From assembly GCA_022496205.1 (NCBI GenBank), contig WTXD01000044.1, positions 124,001 to 188,000 on the forward strand: a DNA stretch of 64,000 bases, read 5' to 3'. A program made the position numbers and the translations under genes. Position 1 is the first letter of the stretch, and the number at the start of each line of letters is the position of its first letter. Positions 1-10,695 of the stretch are shown in pieces. The DNA comes from Gloeopeniophorella convolvens (taxonomy: Eukaryota > Basidiomycota > Agaricomycetes > Russulales). The notes beneath the pieces are model-generated. The model was not told the DNA's origin and searched no databases. It saw nothing but the letters and a program-made list of their open reading frames with translations.

Positions 1-178
1 ACGGTGTTCCGAGGAGCATCAGATTTGATCGCCCTTGGTTTTCGCCCGGAAAATACCTCCTTCCAAGAACCGATAAAGTCAGAGGCTTCTAGCAGCCTGC
101 TAGTTTGACGCTTCACTGCGCTTCGCTCCCCGTAACCAGTTTGAGTCTTCGCCTTGTCGACCCAACTGTTCCTCAGCC

Positions 179-2379
179 ATGGTTCAACTCTCCAAGGTCT
201 CCATGGTCTTTGCGTGCGTACACTGTCACAGTGGCTTCTCCAAACCAACGAATCTGCTGACTGGGTTCGCAGCGCAGGCACTGCCCTCTTCTCTGATGGT
301 TATGCCAATGGTGTTATCGGCCAGGGTGAGTCGGTATTGTCTTCAGATATCAATATCACTCCGCTGATCGTTACATACAGTCAACACGAGTGAGTTCTTG
401 ACCCAAACGGACTCTTCGAGAGCAGCGAGATAACGGCCTCCCAGTTCTGAAGAAGCTCTACCCTGATGCCATCAAACACAACAACTACAGCAAGACGTTG
501 ACTAGCGTCACGTTCGCAGGAACTATCGTTGGAATGCTTATTTTTGGCTACCTCTCGGACAAGCTTGGGCGCAAGTTTGGAATGGTGCGCACAATCTCCA
601 CGAGCGACTCATGACCAGAGGCTCACCACCTTCCAGATGACTGCAACCGGAATTGTCGCGCTATTCTCCGCCCTTTCCGCCGCGTCCTCTGGTGCCCACC
701 ACAGCGCCTCTGGCCTCCTGGCCATGCTCTCCGCATGCCGGTATGTCCCAATGACATCATTCTTTTCTCTTCGTTCAAGCAACTGATCCGACTCGGCATA
801 GTTTCCTTCTTGGTATTGGCGTTGGTGCAGAGTACCCCTGTGGCTCAGTTGCCGCTTCTGAGCAGTCAGAGGAAGACGGCATAGCGAAGAACGCGCAACA
901 CAGATGGTTCGCTCTCGCCACCAGTACGTACCGGTACCCGGAGTCACCGTTTCCCCACATTTACGTGATCTCGCCAGACTCCATGATCGATTTCGGCTTT
1001 GTCATTTCCTCCTTTGTGCCACTCGTCTTGTTCTGGATGTGGGCGCTCCTCTCGCTGGTCCTCCATGCTGCTCAAGCTCACCTGACGTTTTCAGCTTCGG
1101 AAACGATCACTTGCGCGCTGTATGGCGTCTATCTCTCGGACTGGGCGTCGTACCTGCCGTTGCTGTCTTCATCTGGCGGTTGAATATGCAGAACCCAACA
1201 CATTACAAAAAGCACTCGATGCACCACGCACGGATCCCGTACTGGCTTATCATTAAGCGCTACTGGGTCAGTCTTAGCGCGATCTCCTTGACTTGGTTCA
1301 TCTACGACTTCATCACGTACGTGAACTCCCTTCTTGCGGTGCGGCTCTCTGACTGACCGTTCTACCCACAGCTATCCCGTGAGCCTAGTAATGATAGGCC
1401 AACGCAACCTTGCACTTACCTTGTCTTGTTCAGTTTGGTATCTATGCATCGACTGTCGTTGATACGTACGTATGTATTTTTTGTCGATACGCTTGATCTG
1501 ACTCCTGGATAGCATCACTGGTGGCGACACGTCTCTGAGCGTTGTCTTCGGCTGGGCCACCGTTATCAAGTAGGCAGATTGTTACTCTACTTCACGTCGC
1601 CAGCTGACGCTCTCTAGCTTGTTCTACATGCCCGGTACCCTTGGGGGTGCTTTCGTCGTCGACTACTTAGGGCCCAAGTATACCATGGTACGTGCTTTGG
1701 TACCTTGCACCAACAATGACATGACACGGGCGTCAGATCACTGGCCTGGTTTTGCAAGCTATCATCGGCTTTATCATGAGCGGTCTTTACACCCAGCTCC
1801 AGAAGCACATCGGGGCCTTCGCCGTCGTATATGGTATCTTCTTGAGCTTCGGCGAGCTTGGCCCTGGCAACTGCCTTGGGCTCCTTGCTGCGAAGTCTGG
1901 CCCCACCGCGGTCCGCGGCCAATATTATGGCGCAGCTGCTGCCATCGGAAAGGTCGGGGCTTTTGCGGGTACCTGGGGTACGTCATGCACATAGTTGATT
2001 GAAAAAGCATCCCCTGACAAGCTATATCCACCTATAGCCTTCCCAGCAATCATTAATGGTGCGTGCTTTTGATTGTCGACAAGATCTTGTGGCTTGATTG
2101 ACACGGCGCATAGACTTTGGCGGCCCTAATTCCACCCACGGCAACACCGGTCCTTTCTGGATCGGTAGCGGTCTCGCGGTCCTCAGCGCACTGATCACTT
2201 TCTTCTTCATCCGCCCTCTCTCTCACGACGGCATGATCGAGGAAGACAAGGCTTTCCGCGAATACCTCGAGAGCAATGGCTATGATACCACCCAGATGGG
2301 CTTCGCCGAGGAGGGCGACTCATGGTCGCAAGATTCCATTCCTGAGAAGGAGACAGACGTCAAGGAGGTTGTGGTCTGA
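179..2379 (+). CDS. MFS phosphate / glycerophosphoinositol permease (GIT1/PHO84-like)
   Basis: Multi-exon gene for a plasma-membrane proton symporter that takes up phosphate or glycerophosphodiesters. The exons read as a 12-TM major facilitator protein. TM1 carries [16 protein letters not shown] (about 275-325), followed by VNTILKKLYPD and the MFS loop signature [13 protein letters not shown] (546-584). Later blocks are [15 protein letters not shown] (about 803-850), [10 protein letters not shown] (about 1290-1375), [24 protein letters not shown] (in two exons, about 1618-1687), [15 protein letters not shown] (about 1850-1895) and a last TM near 2158-2210. The tail is acidic and cytosolic. 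A 9-nt microexon at 381-389 is needed to join TM1 to the next block. ATG 179 is chosen because a 35-nt intron (197-231) restores frame, but that intron is unusually short, so the first exon is uncertain. The family is secure; the substrate (inorganic phosphate or glycerophosphoinositol) is not. Confidence 0.85.
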
Positions 2380-2624
2380 GTGTATGAGCATTCATGTGAT
2401 GTAATGACAGTCCGGATGTTTCTTGTAGGGCTGAGTAGTCATGATGGGCGCATTTCGCTGCTCTAGTCTAATTTACCTGCTACTGTACATACCTTATTAT
2501 TGATAAAGATTCATTAGCGCTGAGCGCTTTTGAACAGCCTTAGCGTGATATCAACCCCCGGTCGCTGTTTGTGGAGATAAATTACAGAAAGAGGGTGTGT
2601 ACAAGTCGATGGAGAGCGGGGACA

Positions 2625-3054
2625 TTAATGTTGCATTGGAACAGGCTCCTTTCCAGTTTTCTCAAGCTCGCTCCTGCACAAAAGACGTTAGACCAAGAGC
2701 CCGCTCAAACCAGGACTGGGTAAGGCGCACCTCAGCTGCACGCTGAACTCTTCCTCGATGTCATCATCGTCCCAGTTGTCCTCCCATAGCTTATCACCCT
2801 CCGACTTCGCTGCTCCAGGGGCTACACCGCCTAGATGTGCCAGATCTGTCTGCGAATCGTCCCAGTCTAGGTTGAAACGCTGTCCAGTCAACCCTGCAAC
2901 CGCGACGCGCAGATGACTAACCTTGGACAGCAAACTCCTCGAATTCGTCATCCTCCTCGAGTACGCCAAGATGTGGCACATTCTCCTCCTCCTTCGAAGT
3001 CTCCGTTGATTTAGTCGTATCCTCAGGTTTGGATGCTGTTGCGGTGGAGGACAT
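2625..3054 (-). CDS. SEM1: 26S proteasome complex subunit SEM1/DSS1
   Basis: Small acidic subunit of the proteasome lid that also joins TREX-2 and BRCA2-type complexes. Three exons splice cleanly. Exon 1 (from 3054) starts MSSTATASK and reaches the acidic stretch EEDDEFEEFAVQ. The second exon gives DWDDSQTDLAHLGG and ends DDDDIEEEFSVQL. The third encodes SELEKTGKEPVPMQH and stops at 2625-2627. Both WDDS/WD-rich ubiquitin-binding patches and the C-terminal helix of the family are present, and the product of about 95 residues is normal for DSS1. Splice donors AAG/GTTAGT and AG/GTGCGC are seen. It is divergent from the GH12 gene to the right. Confidence 0.92.
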
Positions 3055-3764
3055 GGTGGCGGATGGCTCAAACGACGCGCGGCAGCACGCGTCAGAACGC
3101 ATCCACCACGTGATTGCTACATTCGGATTGTTCTCGCGGGTCTACTGTGGCGGGATCCTGGGGATCCCGAGTTAGGTTGAAGTCCAGCAGCGACTTGCAC
3201 GTCGTCCAAATCGCCGTCCTATAGCTTTTTTTTTCCTGTGTCGCCTCGAAAAGGCTAGCTATAGTCTCAGGACCCCGGTGCCTGCCTCACAAGGTGTACT
3301 GCTTTCTTCTCGGCGGTGAAACGTTCTCTTGGCGATCCTACCCAGCTAAGGCATGATGCTCGTCCCCTCGTGCTTCGGAACCTCCGAAGGGTCTAGACAG
3401 CAGATCATATATTAGTCTTCGATGTGCCAGTGTCAGTGCGTGTTTTCTTTGGCTATACGTCGGGGCGCCGACGTCAAGCGAGTTCAAGCATTCCATTGGG
3501 GCAGTCGTCAGGGTCAACGCTCGTATTGCACCATCAGCGCAATCCAAGACGATCCAGAACTAGTTTGAAGCATGTCCTCGGAGAAAATGGATTGACCTTT
3601 ACGGTCATTCCGTGAACGTTTATGACACTCTACCATCGTTCTGGTCTCTTCCACCCAACCCGCCCATCACGCGAGTGTGTCCCTGGAACATACAAGGGAC
3701 CTCAGTGCACGGGTGACCAACCTAACTTTCGACGTGGTTTATCCGATAGAATGCTTGGCTTGGG
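3055..3764. other. intergenic, no gene seen
   Basis: Promoter region of SEM1 (left, minus) and the GH12 gene (right, plus). Short open frames here have no recognisable protein content. A run of eight T at about 3227-3234 may act as a spacer. No repeat or RNA gene was seen. Confidence 0.5.
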
Positions 3765-3774
3765 TATAAATATA
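3765..3774 (+). promoter_or_regulatory. TATA box of the GH12 gene
   Basis: TATAAATATA lies 52-61 nt upstream of the GH12 ATG at 3826, a normal core-promoter distance for basidiomycete genes with strong inducible expression. Confidence 0.6.
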
Positions 3775-3825
3775 GTGCAAATGGTACGTAGAGTTGCGAC
3801 CTCCACCTAACTCTCAATTAGGACT

Positions 3826-5014
3826 ATGATCGGATCGAAAGCGACTCTCGCTTCCTTGGTCCTGTTCGCCTCATCCGTAGTCGCACAAACTATCACAGGT
3901 CAATACGACTGCGAGCCCGCTGGGCAGTATACCTTATGCCAGAACTTGTGGGGAAAGAGTAAGCAGCTCCCGTCTTTGTGGGCGCGGGTTGGTGGCTGAT
4001 GTGTCATGGTGGCGATCAGGCTCAGGTGTTGGCTCGCAGAGCTCAACTCTCGTCAGCGCGTCGGGAAATTCCGTGTCCTGGTCGACAAACTACACCTGGG
4101 CTAATAATTCCAACAACGTCAAGAGCTGTGCGTGTTCCCAAAGTATATCACCTGAGCACTTTCCCTGAGCGTGCTCAGACGCCAATGTGAAATACAACAC
4201 CGCAAAGGGCATTTAGGCAAGCAGTAATCTCGAGTATAAGTACCGTAGACCTGACTCAGCGATTTCCGCTAGCTTTCTGCAATCACATCTGCTCCGACTA
4301 TTTGGAATTGGCACTACGTTACCCAGTCCTCTGGTATTCAACTTCGTGCAGACATCTCGTGAGCCCAATCGAGGCGCAGTACGCCCTTCGCTTCTAACTT
4401 ATTGCCTCAACTTCAGCTATGAACTCTGGCTTGGAAAGGCATCCAGCGGTAGCCCGGCGACCCCGGCGTCATCCTATGAGATGTGCCTACCTTCCGCACT
4501 AAGTCTCGCATATAGCTCTCATCGATGTACTTCTGACACAGCATGATTTGGCTCTCCGGTCTCGGCGGGTGCGAGTCAATCAAGCCTATGTTCCAATCTC
4601 TCGCTCAAATTCCTTTACAGAATCCAGCCAGTTGGCTCCCAGATTCTCACCGGCATCTCTGTCGGAGGGCACACGTGGAATCTGTGGAAAGGCCCCAATG
4701 CTAACTGGCAGGTCCTGAGCTTCGTCCCGGCCACAGGTGACATCACAAACTTTAACGCTGATCTCAAGGACTTCTTGAGCGCGTACGCTAGGGCACCACA
4801 ATTCAATCTCACTCACATCGGTGTCTAGATTATTTGGTCTCGAATCAGGGCGTTGCTAGCACCCAGGTACGTCTGATTGGAGCCGAAAGGCGCTGCCCAG
4901 CACTCACCCAAGTCATCAGTACGTAGAGTACAAGCCATCCAAACTGGTACCGAGCCCTTCGTCGGCACGGCAAATCTTGTCATCGACAGCTACAGCGTTG
5001 CCTTCAACCACTAG
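3826..5014 (+). pseudogene. GH12 endoglucanase/xyloglucanase, probably broken
   Basis: Secreted glycoside hydrolase family 12 gene (beta-1,4-glucan or xyloglucan cleavage). A signal peptide (MIGSKATLASLVLFASSVVA) is followed by QYDCEPAGQYTLCQNLWGK, SWSTNYTWANNSNNVKSYANV, LSAITSAPTIWNWHY, SGIQLRADISYELWLGKA, SSYEIMIWLSGLGG, GGHTWNLWKGPNANWQV and the C-terminal block QTGTEPFVGTANLVIDSYSVAF, all typical GH12 strands; the EIMIWL strand carries the nucleophile glutamate. Three lesions are seen. An in-frame TAG (4214-4216) sits where the family has Gln, next to a donor changed from GT to GC (4217). The donor after DLKDFL (about 4773) is not canonical in the needed phase. About five extra bases at 4920-4935 put the last exon out of frame. 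Each could be a misread or an assembly error, but together they suggest a recent pseudogene. Confidence 0.7.
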
Positions 5015-5217
5015 TTTTTTGGAAAGTTTCGCCTGTTTGAATCGAATCTCGTGTACATGCCCGGAATCACAAGCTCGTTTGCTCCCGTTGAGATTCTGTG
5101 TCTCTACATACAAACCATCATGGTGACATTATGCGATTGGCGAATCGTATGCAACGCAATGATTGAAACATTAGGGCACATCTCGAATTTGATCGTATGA
5201 GACAGAATTCACGCTGT

Positions 5218-6154
5218 TCAAGGAATCACTCTGCCTTCCCTCGTTGCCTTTGCAGCCTCGCTCTGGGCCTCATTCCGCAGATACCTGCCATAGATCGGGA
5301 CGAGGTGCTCCTTGAACTACAATCGTGAGTGAGCCAACATATATAGTAGGAAAATCGAAGTTGCAATCTCACGCTCGTGGTATTCAGAACGCTCTCACGG
5401 AGTTCCGCACGAGCGGCGTATTCCGCCCAGCGGGGGCCGACATCCTCACGGCGGTAGCCGCGATGCTCAACGAGGACCCAGTCTCGCACGATCCAGGGAA
5501 CCACGACGGTGTCAACGAGACCCCATTGTTCGCCGGAAAAATAGGGGCCTTTAATTTGCTCCGCAAATGCCCTGATCGCCTTGAGATGATCCTGGAGCGC
5601 GGCCTGTTGCTTGTCTGGCTCTTGAGCCTGCAGCACGCGCATGAACGTGGGAACGATGGTCTTCGAGACGTTGTCAATCCAGAGGCGTGCATGGGCACGC
5701 TCGAATGGGTCAGCAGGAAGCAATCGTGGTGTGTCTGGGTAGGCGTCCTCGAGGAACTCCAGTATAATGAGGGACTCGTAGAGCGCTTTGGATTTGTACT
5801 CGACCGCGGGAACCAGACCTTTAGGATTGATTTCTGGGCATGAAAGCAACATCAGAGCGGTTCAAGGTATGCAGTTCAGTAGGCAATACCCACCGAGAAA
5901 GTGCTTCTCCTTGAGGTAGGGGTTCACCTCTTTGTACTGGTAAGATATTTTCTTCTCTTCAAGAGCAATCCACGCTCGTTGTACATAGGGACAGAACTGT
6001 TCAGTGCGTCATCAGCTATATCACAATGTGCGATAGCTTGCATACGGACCCATCCCGAGTAGAATACGAGATCGGCAGCTACAGTGTGTCGATCGACCGT
6101 ATTGGCAGCTGCGCCAGTGGCATGGGGAAAGATGTTGGCATCGGGGATGGCCAT
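5218..6154 (-). CDS. omega-type glutathione S-transferase, copy 1
   Basis: Cytosolic glutathione transferase of the fungal omega/GTO type, acting on electrophiles, glutathionyl conjugates or wood extractives. The protein starts MAIPDANIFPHATG at 6154. The active-site exon reads FCPYVQRAWIALEE (near 5950-5985), with the catalytic cysteine usual for omega GSTs in place of Tyr/Ser. The thioredoxin fold continues with NPKGLVPAVEYKSKALYESLIILEFLEDAY, which holds the cis-Pro and the ES glutathione-binding pair. The all-helical C-terminal domain contains ERAHARLWIDNVSK and GPYFSGEQWGLVDT. The last exon ends KATREGRVIP, stop at 5218-5220. It is a close paralogue of the gene at 9707-10646 in sequence and exon layout. 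About 260 residues, normal length, and intact by eye. Confidence 0.88.
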
Positions 6155-6908
6155 GATCGCGAAGATGAGAGGTGCGGGTCGCAAAGCACGATGCCCGAGC
6201 GTGACTTAAGTGTGGGGAATACTTATCTTATCCCCTAAGGTGTTCCCGTGCCTTCTGAGGAGATATCTCCTTGCAATGGCGTCATCGAAGCGGATGAGAA
6301 ATGTCGGTGCGGGGTAATGTATTATGCATGATGACCGAGGCACATACCTGACATACCAACATTCGCCAATTCAACCATGGGAGAAAGTTGCTGATATCAG
6401 ACATGTTCAGAAGCCTTTTGAGTGACGTCGCCGGGCTGTTCGATTTGACCTAAGACGTTGATCTACGGATGACAGAACGAACACGAGCTCAGGGTGCGCT
6501 TGCGAGTAGCGTGTAAGGAATTGCCCATTCCCAGATGAGCACTGGTGAGCAGGAGTCGGAGGTACGGATTGAACGGATGATAGTTTTAATTAAAATCCTT
6601 GACAAGGAACCCAATGAACTTTTGACGGCACAAGTTCAGAGTGCTCGACTGCTCAGGTATCTGAGCTATGAGGCAAAACGGCGTCGCGCATGGAGACCCG
6701 CGCATGCGAAGACGTGGGTCGGTAAACGCGGATGAAATGTGGGCGATCGTTGATACAGCGCGAATAATAAGAACACATTGATAGCGACAAGACAAGAGGA
6801 GTTGGGAAAATGGCATGGGTATCAAGGTTGCAATGGAGGAATGCGCTGGCTGGGTGATGCACCGATATACGGGTCAGCGGTGCGAGACGATGATACTCAA
6901 GGCAGTAC
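6155..6908. other. intergenic, no gene seen
   Basis: Promoter side of GST copy 1 and 3' side of the unknown gene ending at 6909. Open frames on both strands are short and carry no recognised motif; the only similarity seen is to shadows of the neighbouring gene. Confidence 0.45.
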
Positions 6909-7533
6909 TCACTCAAGACCTTGGGATCGGCTCCACCACCACTTCGCTTGTTGTGAACCAAGCCCGAGCTCATTTCGTATGATATCCAACACTTCTCTCT
7001 CATCCTCATCCACCAGCTGATCATACCCTATTGTGTAATTGGTGTAGATCGCGAGAACGTACTTCCGTTCGTAGGATACTACAGAATTGTAGTGGATTTC
7101 GTCGACACCACATTTGTACTGAAGGTAGGATGATATTATCGAAAGCGCCGTTGAAACTATCCGATTGGTGCCGAGAGGGTCCGGTAAAAGGTTCCTTGCC
7201 TTTGCAAAGTCGAGAACCTGATCGTAAGTGACGACAAAACCAAAGTAGAGTGTGGGAAGGCTGCATGTCCTGTCCTCGAAGTTGCCCCTATACTTCGGGT
7301 CGAGCTGATCCATTGGTGGCTTTGCGACGAGTGATATTTTGGCCCACTGAGTTGTCAGGAATTGAGTTCGCGCGTCACGAATGCTGGTGTCAGAGACGAA
7401 CCTGGCGGAAGGCTGTTTCCCCCTTTTCCGTGAGTTTATATCTCGTCTCCTTTCCCGGGATGAGGCAACCGTGGGCATCGAGTTGATAATCGTAGCAGTC
7501 AGGGGGTAAGGGACGCGTACGTGCCGGTGCCAT
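6909..7533 (-). CDS. hypothetical basidiomycete protein, C-terminus duplicated at 9145-9283
   Basis: No family recognised. The chosen model starts at ATG 7533 (MAPARTRPLPPDCYDYQLDA), 33 nt below a TATA box. Exon 1 ends FRQ, and a 55-nt intron leads into WAKISLVAKPPMDQLDPKY. The single large second exon runs through FGFVVTYDQVLDFAKARNLLP and HYNSVVSYERKYVLAIYTNY to the basic, tryptophan-rich tail SQQAKWWWSRSQGLE. About 190 residues, no signal peptide or membrane segment. Expression as a real protein is supported by the TATA box and by partial conservation of its tail in an inverted copy downstream of the next gene. The sequence GAGTGAGTAC at the stop could also serve as a splice donor, but the copy ends with a stop at the same residue, which favours termination here. 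Confidence 0.6.
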
Positions 7534-7565
7534 GTCAGTTGGGAAGGACGGTCGATATTCAGGTT

Positions 7566-7573
7566 CTTATATA
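7566..7573 (-). promoter_or_regulatory. TATA box of the 6909-7533 gene
   Basis: On the minus strand this reads TATATAAG, 33-40 nt upstream of ATG 7533. It lies in the 378-bp divergent promoter shared with the PD-(D/E)XK-like gene at 7912. Confidence 0.55.
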
Positions 7574-7911
7574 GTTTCACCGGCCCGGTGCCCCGCCACC
7601 AATGACATGTGGCGCTTGGCGGCTGCAGTGGCGGACCGGCCACGAGTCCCTGGAAGTTGTGGCATACTAGTCGGAGTTACAGTGATATCGAGGTTGCCTT
7701 GTGCACCCTGGTTCAGATTGCCACGATTGCCACCGTGTCAATATGGCGATCGCAGAAACAAACACTACTCCGTCTATGGATTGCCGGTGACGCTCCTAGC
7801 CACGAATACTGAGGGGGTGATGGTATGTTACAAAAGGTGAGATATCTCAAGTACGGTGGTCGTCGTCCTCTACCTTGAGCCTTAGCCCTCCTCGCTCAGC
7901 CGCCATATACA

Positions 7912-9054
7912 ATGGCAGTCAACCCTCTGTCGCTGGTCGCCACTTCCCAGTCCGAATCAGACAAATTTCCCCGGGCTCTTGGTGCCCTTCGCAAAAATTA
8001 TGGCCGAGACCCTGCTGAACCGCAAGCATATGCACTCCTCGACCACATACTCGCTCGCTATGTTTCCGTCGCGGTGCATTCCAATACGATGTCATTTGTC
8101 AACAATCCTCAATACAAGATTCAAGGCGGCATCAGCGACGTAATCCCAGATTTCGGTGAAGTGCTACTTTCTGATAATGGGCTACGGGTCTTGGGATGGT
8201 GGTGGGAGGCAAAAAAATCCCTTTTCCCGTCAGATGCGCTTGGCACCGAAGGCGAGACCGTTGAGAACGACGACCCGTCAGTCGACAATCAGTTTCGCGA
8301 TACTTTCCCACAGCTCTGGAACCAGGCGCTCCACGCCTTTGAGGCCCACAGCGACATTAACGTCTTTCACTCCTTCTGGTCAGCAGGGGAGGACTTCGTC
8401 TTCATCCGTTGGTTGCGTCGTGGCCATGAGGGCGACCAAACGTGGCCATGGCCGGTGCCGACCGCATCGGATTGGCACACTAGACGATACAACGCAGGGA
8501 ACACCGAACACCTTTCCGGTTCCCCACCGCCAAAGCGGCGAAGAGTCACGGTTCCCACTGTCTCAGCCGCCAAGCGAGAGCTAATCGGCGATATGCTCGT
8601 CGAGGAATCTGTCAACAAGCTCGACCATGGGACGATCATCCCTCGTATGATCTACTACCTCATGCCCATGTTCACAGGCGGCGAGGGAGCAGCATCCGAA
8701 CTCTCCCCGTATCTTCTCAAAGCACTCAGAATGGCATCTGAGGCAGCCCATCTACAGTTAAGCTTCCTTCCATCCATGTTCGACCCCCCGGACAACGACG
8801 AGCACTCAAGGCCAAACTCTGAACTGATGGTAAGTCCCACGGTGTGCTCTGCGTCAGTTACTTGCACCGGACGTTTTTCTGACAAGCCTTAGGATCAGGG
8901 ACAAAAAAACCTTGTCTATGCTTGTAAATACATGATTCAAAAGCACAGGGAGCCCGCTCTGCTAGAGCAACTAGACGACCAAAATCCCTATGTCGAGCCA
9001 TCGTCGGATGACAACTACCTACCTCGTAGCTCGTCCCCTCCTTCCGAATACTGA
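7912..9054 (+). CDS. hypothetical nuclear protein with PD-(D/E)XK nuclease-like motif
   Basis: Two-exon gene of about 360 residues. Exon 1 (7912 to about 8828) ends at a GTAAGT donor after ELM; the intron ends CCTTAG at about 8892; exon 2 starts DQGQKNLVYACKYM and stops at 9052-9054. Residues about 73-105 read GGISDVIPDFGEV, then LGWWWEAKKS. This matches the order PD...ExK of the restriction-endonuclease-like fold: acidic PD strand, then a hydrophobic strand ending E-A-K. A basic run PPKRRRV (residues about 203-209) resembles the SV40 nuclear localisation signal. The rest is unknown and has no signal peptide or TM segment. Motif plus NLS suggests a nuclear nuclease-like protein, but the short motif may be chance. 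It is divergent from the unknown gene at 6909 and followed by a fragment of that gene in inverse orientation. Confidence 0.65.
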
Positions 9055-9144
9055 TTACAAATCTCGTTGTTCGACATCATCCTTGCTATCTCCAATCCGT
9101 GGCACATCATGTTATGTTCACCCATAACGTAGCACCGATTTCGG

Positions 9145-9283
9145 GCTGAAGTGCGTTTTCGTGGTCTACACCGATTACGCAATAGGATGTGATCGCCTGC
9201 CAGTGGATGAGTTATTGGATATCGGGCTTGGTTCGCAACAAGCGAAACGGTGGTGGTGGAGCCGGTCTCAAGGACTCGAATAG
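9145..9283 (+). pseudogene. inverted partial copy of the 6909-7533 gene (C-terminal end)
   Basis: Reads CVFVVYTDYAIGCDRL, then LLDIGLGSQQAKRWWWSRSQ and GLE-stop (TAG 9281-9283). It aligns with the last about 50 codons of the minus-strand gene 6909-7533 (YVLAIYTNYTIGYDQL ... GLGSQQAKWWWSRSQGLE). The central part lacks about eight codons, and the extra R adds one. There is no start or upstream exon, so it is a relic of a larger inverted duplication. Confidence 0.7.
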
Positions 9284-9706
9284 GTGTCGCTGCTTGCCTT
9301 AAAATCTCTCACACCGCTGAGCCGTGTTCAAATTTCCGGTGCATCCTCTAGCCAGCGCATTCCTCTATTACAATCTCGATACCCATAATTTCGGGCCCAG
9401 CCCCCCTTTTCTCGTCGCTATGTGTTTGTTCTTCACACTGTGCGAATGATCGGCCACATTCTATCCCCGTTTCGACCGACCCAGACACGTGTCACCGTCA
9501 AAGGAATCGAGTGCCAAACAAGTCCTTCGACCGTGTCGCGTCTTTGCCAGTGCTACCGGATTGTCACCTCACTGGATTCCGCGTCTACAATAACGCTGCA
9601 CTACCCCGCCATATGTGTCAGGGGTTCAATCGAAAGCTGTGGCCTTAGTTGGAAACTACTATAGGAGCAACTCCCTCGATGCTGATGGCTATTGTATGGC
9701 CCAGGG
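9284..9706. other. intergenic, no gene seen
   Basis: Lies between the decayed fragment and the 3' end of GST copy 2. Short frames only; no recognised product or repeat. Confidence 0.45.
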
Positions 9707-10646
9707 CTACGGAGGTGCTCGCCCTTCCCTCGTTGCCTTCGCCGCCTCACTTTGCGCCTCATCCCGCAAGTACCTACCATAGATCTTCGCGTAATTTTCC
9801 TTTTCCTGAATTAGACAATCATGAGCACATAAAATACAGCAACTTGCCGCTTGGACTTACGCTCGCTGTGCGCTGCACGCTTCCGCGGCGCTCAACGTGA
9901 CCGGCATAGTCTGCCCACCGCGGGCCAACATCTTCGCGGTGGAAATCGCGGTGATTCGAGAGGATATAATCGCGCACGATGAATGGCGCGATCACGGTGT
10001 CCACAAGGCACCATCTTTCGCCATTAAAGTATGGTCCCTTCACCTGCTCCGCGACGGGGAGGAGGGCTTCTTTATAGTCCTTCAAGGCGGTGGCCCGCTT
10101 CTCCGGCTCCTGAGCTTGTAGCAGGCGGAAGAAGCATGGTATCACATTCTTGGAAATGTGGTCGATCCAGAGGCGGGTGTATGCACGTTCAAACGGATCC
10201 GTGGGGAACAGGCGCGGCGTATCGGGATATGCATCCTCCAGGAACTCGCAGATGATGAGCGACTCGTAAAGTGCTTTAGACTTATACTCGATAGCCGGGA
10301 CGAGGCCTTTCGGATTGATGTCTGCGGATCATGGAGTAAGTTCTCAGTCACGGTGTGCGTGGTCGCAGCTGCCACCGCCCACCTAGGAAATGCTTCTCCT
10401 TCTTATATGGGTTGACTTCTTTATACTGATATGGGATACCCTTCTCCTCTAGTGAGATCCATGCCCGCTGCACGAATGGGCAGAACTAGAGATGCCATTG
10501 ATAAGCGGGTGTAGTAGGTTTACATCATATAAGGAACGTACCCATCCAGCGTAGAAGACAAGCTCCGTGTCCGCACTATGCTGTTGGACAGTTTGTTGAG
10601 CAGCGCCTGTGGCGTGCGGGAATATATCCTCGTCCGGGATGCTCAT
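9707..10646 (-). CDS. omega-type glutathione S-transferase, copy 2
   Basis: Paralogue of the 5218-6154 gene with the same exon plan. Starts MSIPDEDIFPHATGAAQQ at 10646. The active-site exon encodes FCPFVQRAWISLEEKGIPY (about 10430-10490), with the catalytic cysteine of omega GSTs. Next come NPKGLVPAIEYKSKALYES, FERAYTRLWIDHISKN, GPYFNGERWCLVDT and DVGPRWADYAGHVERRGSV. The last exon carries ENYAKIYGRYLRDEAQSEA and ends KATREGRAPP, stop 9707-9709. Normal length, intact, cytosolic. A TATA box lies 42-49 nt upstream. Two such genes in one island fit the expansion of this class in white-rot fungi. Confidence 0.88.
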
Positions 10647-10687
10647 GTTTGCTTTGCCTTCTCAGTCACACAAAACGAAGGCTGCGG

Positions 10688-10695
10688 TTTATATA
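10688..10695 (-). promoter_or_regulatory. TATA box of GST copy 2
   Basis: Minus-strand TATATAAA, 42-49 nt upstream of ATG 10646. GST copy 1 shows no equally clear box, so the two paralogues may be controlled differently. Confidence 0.55.
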
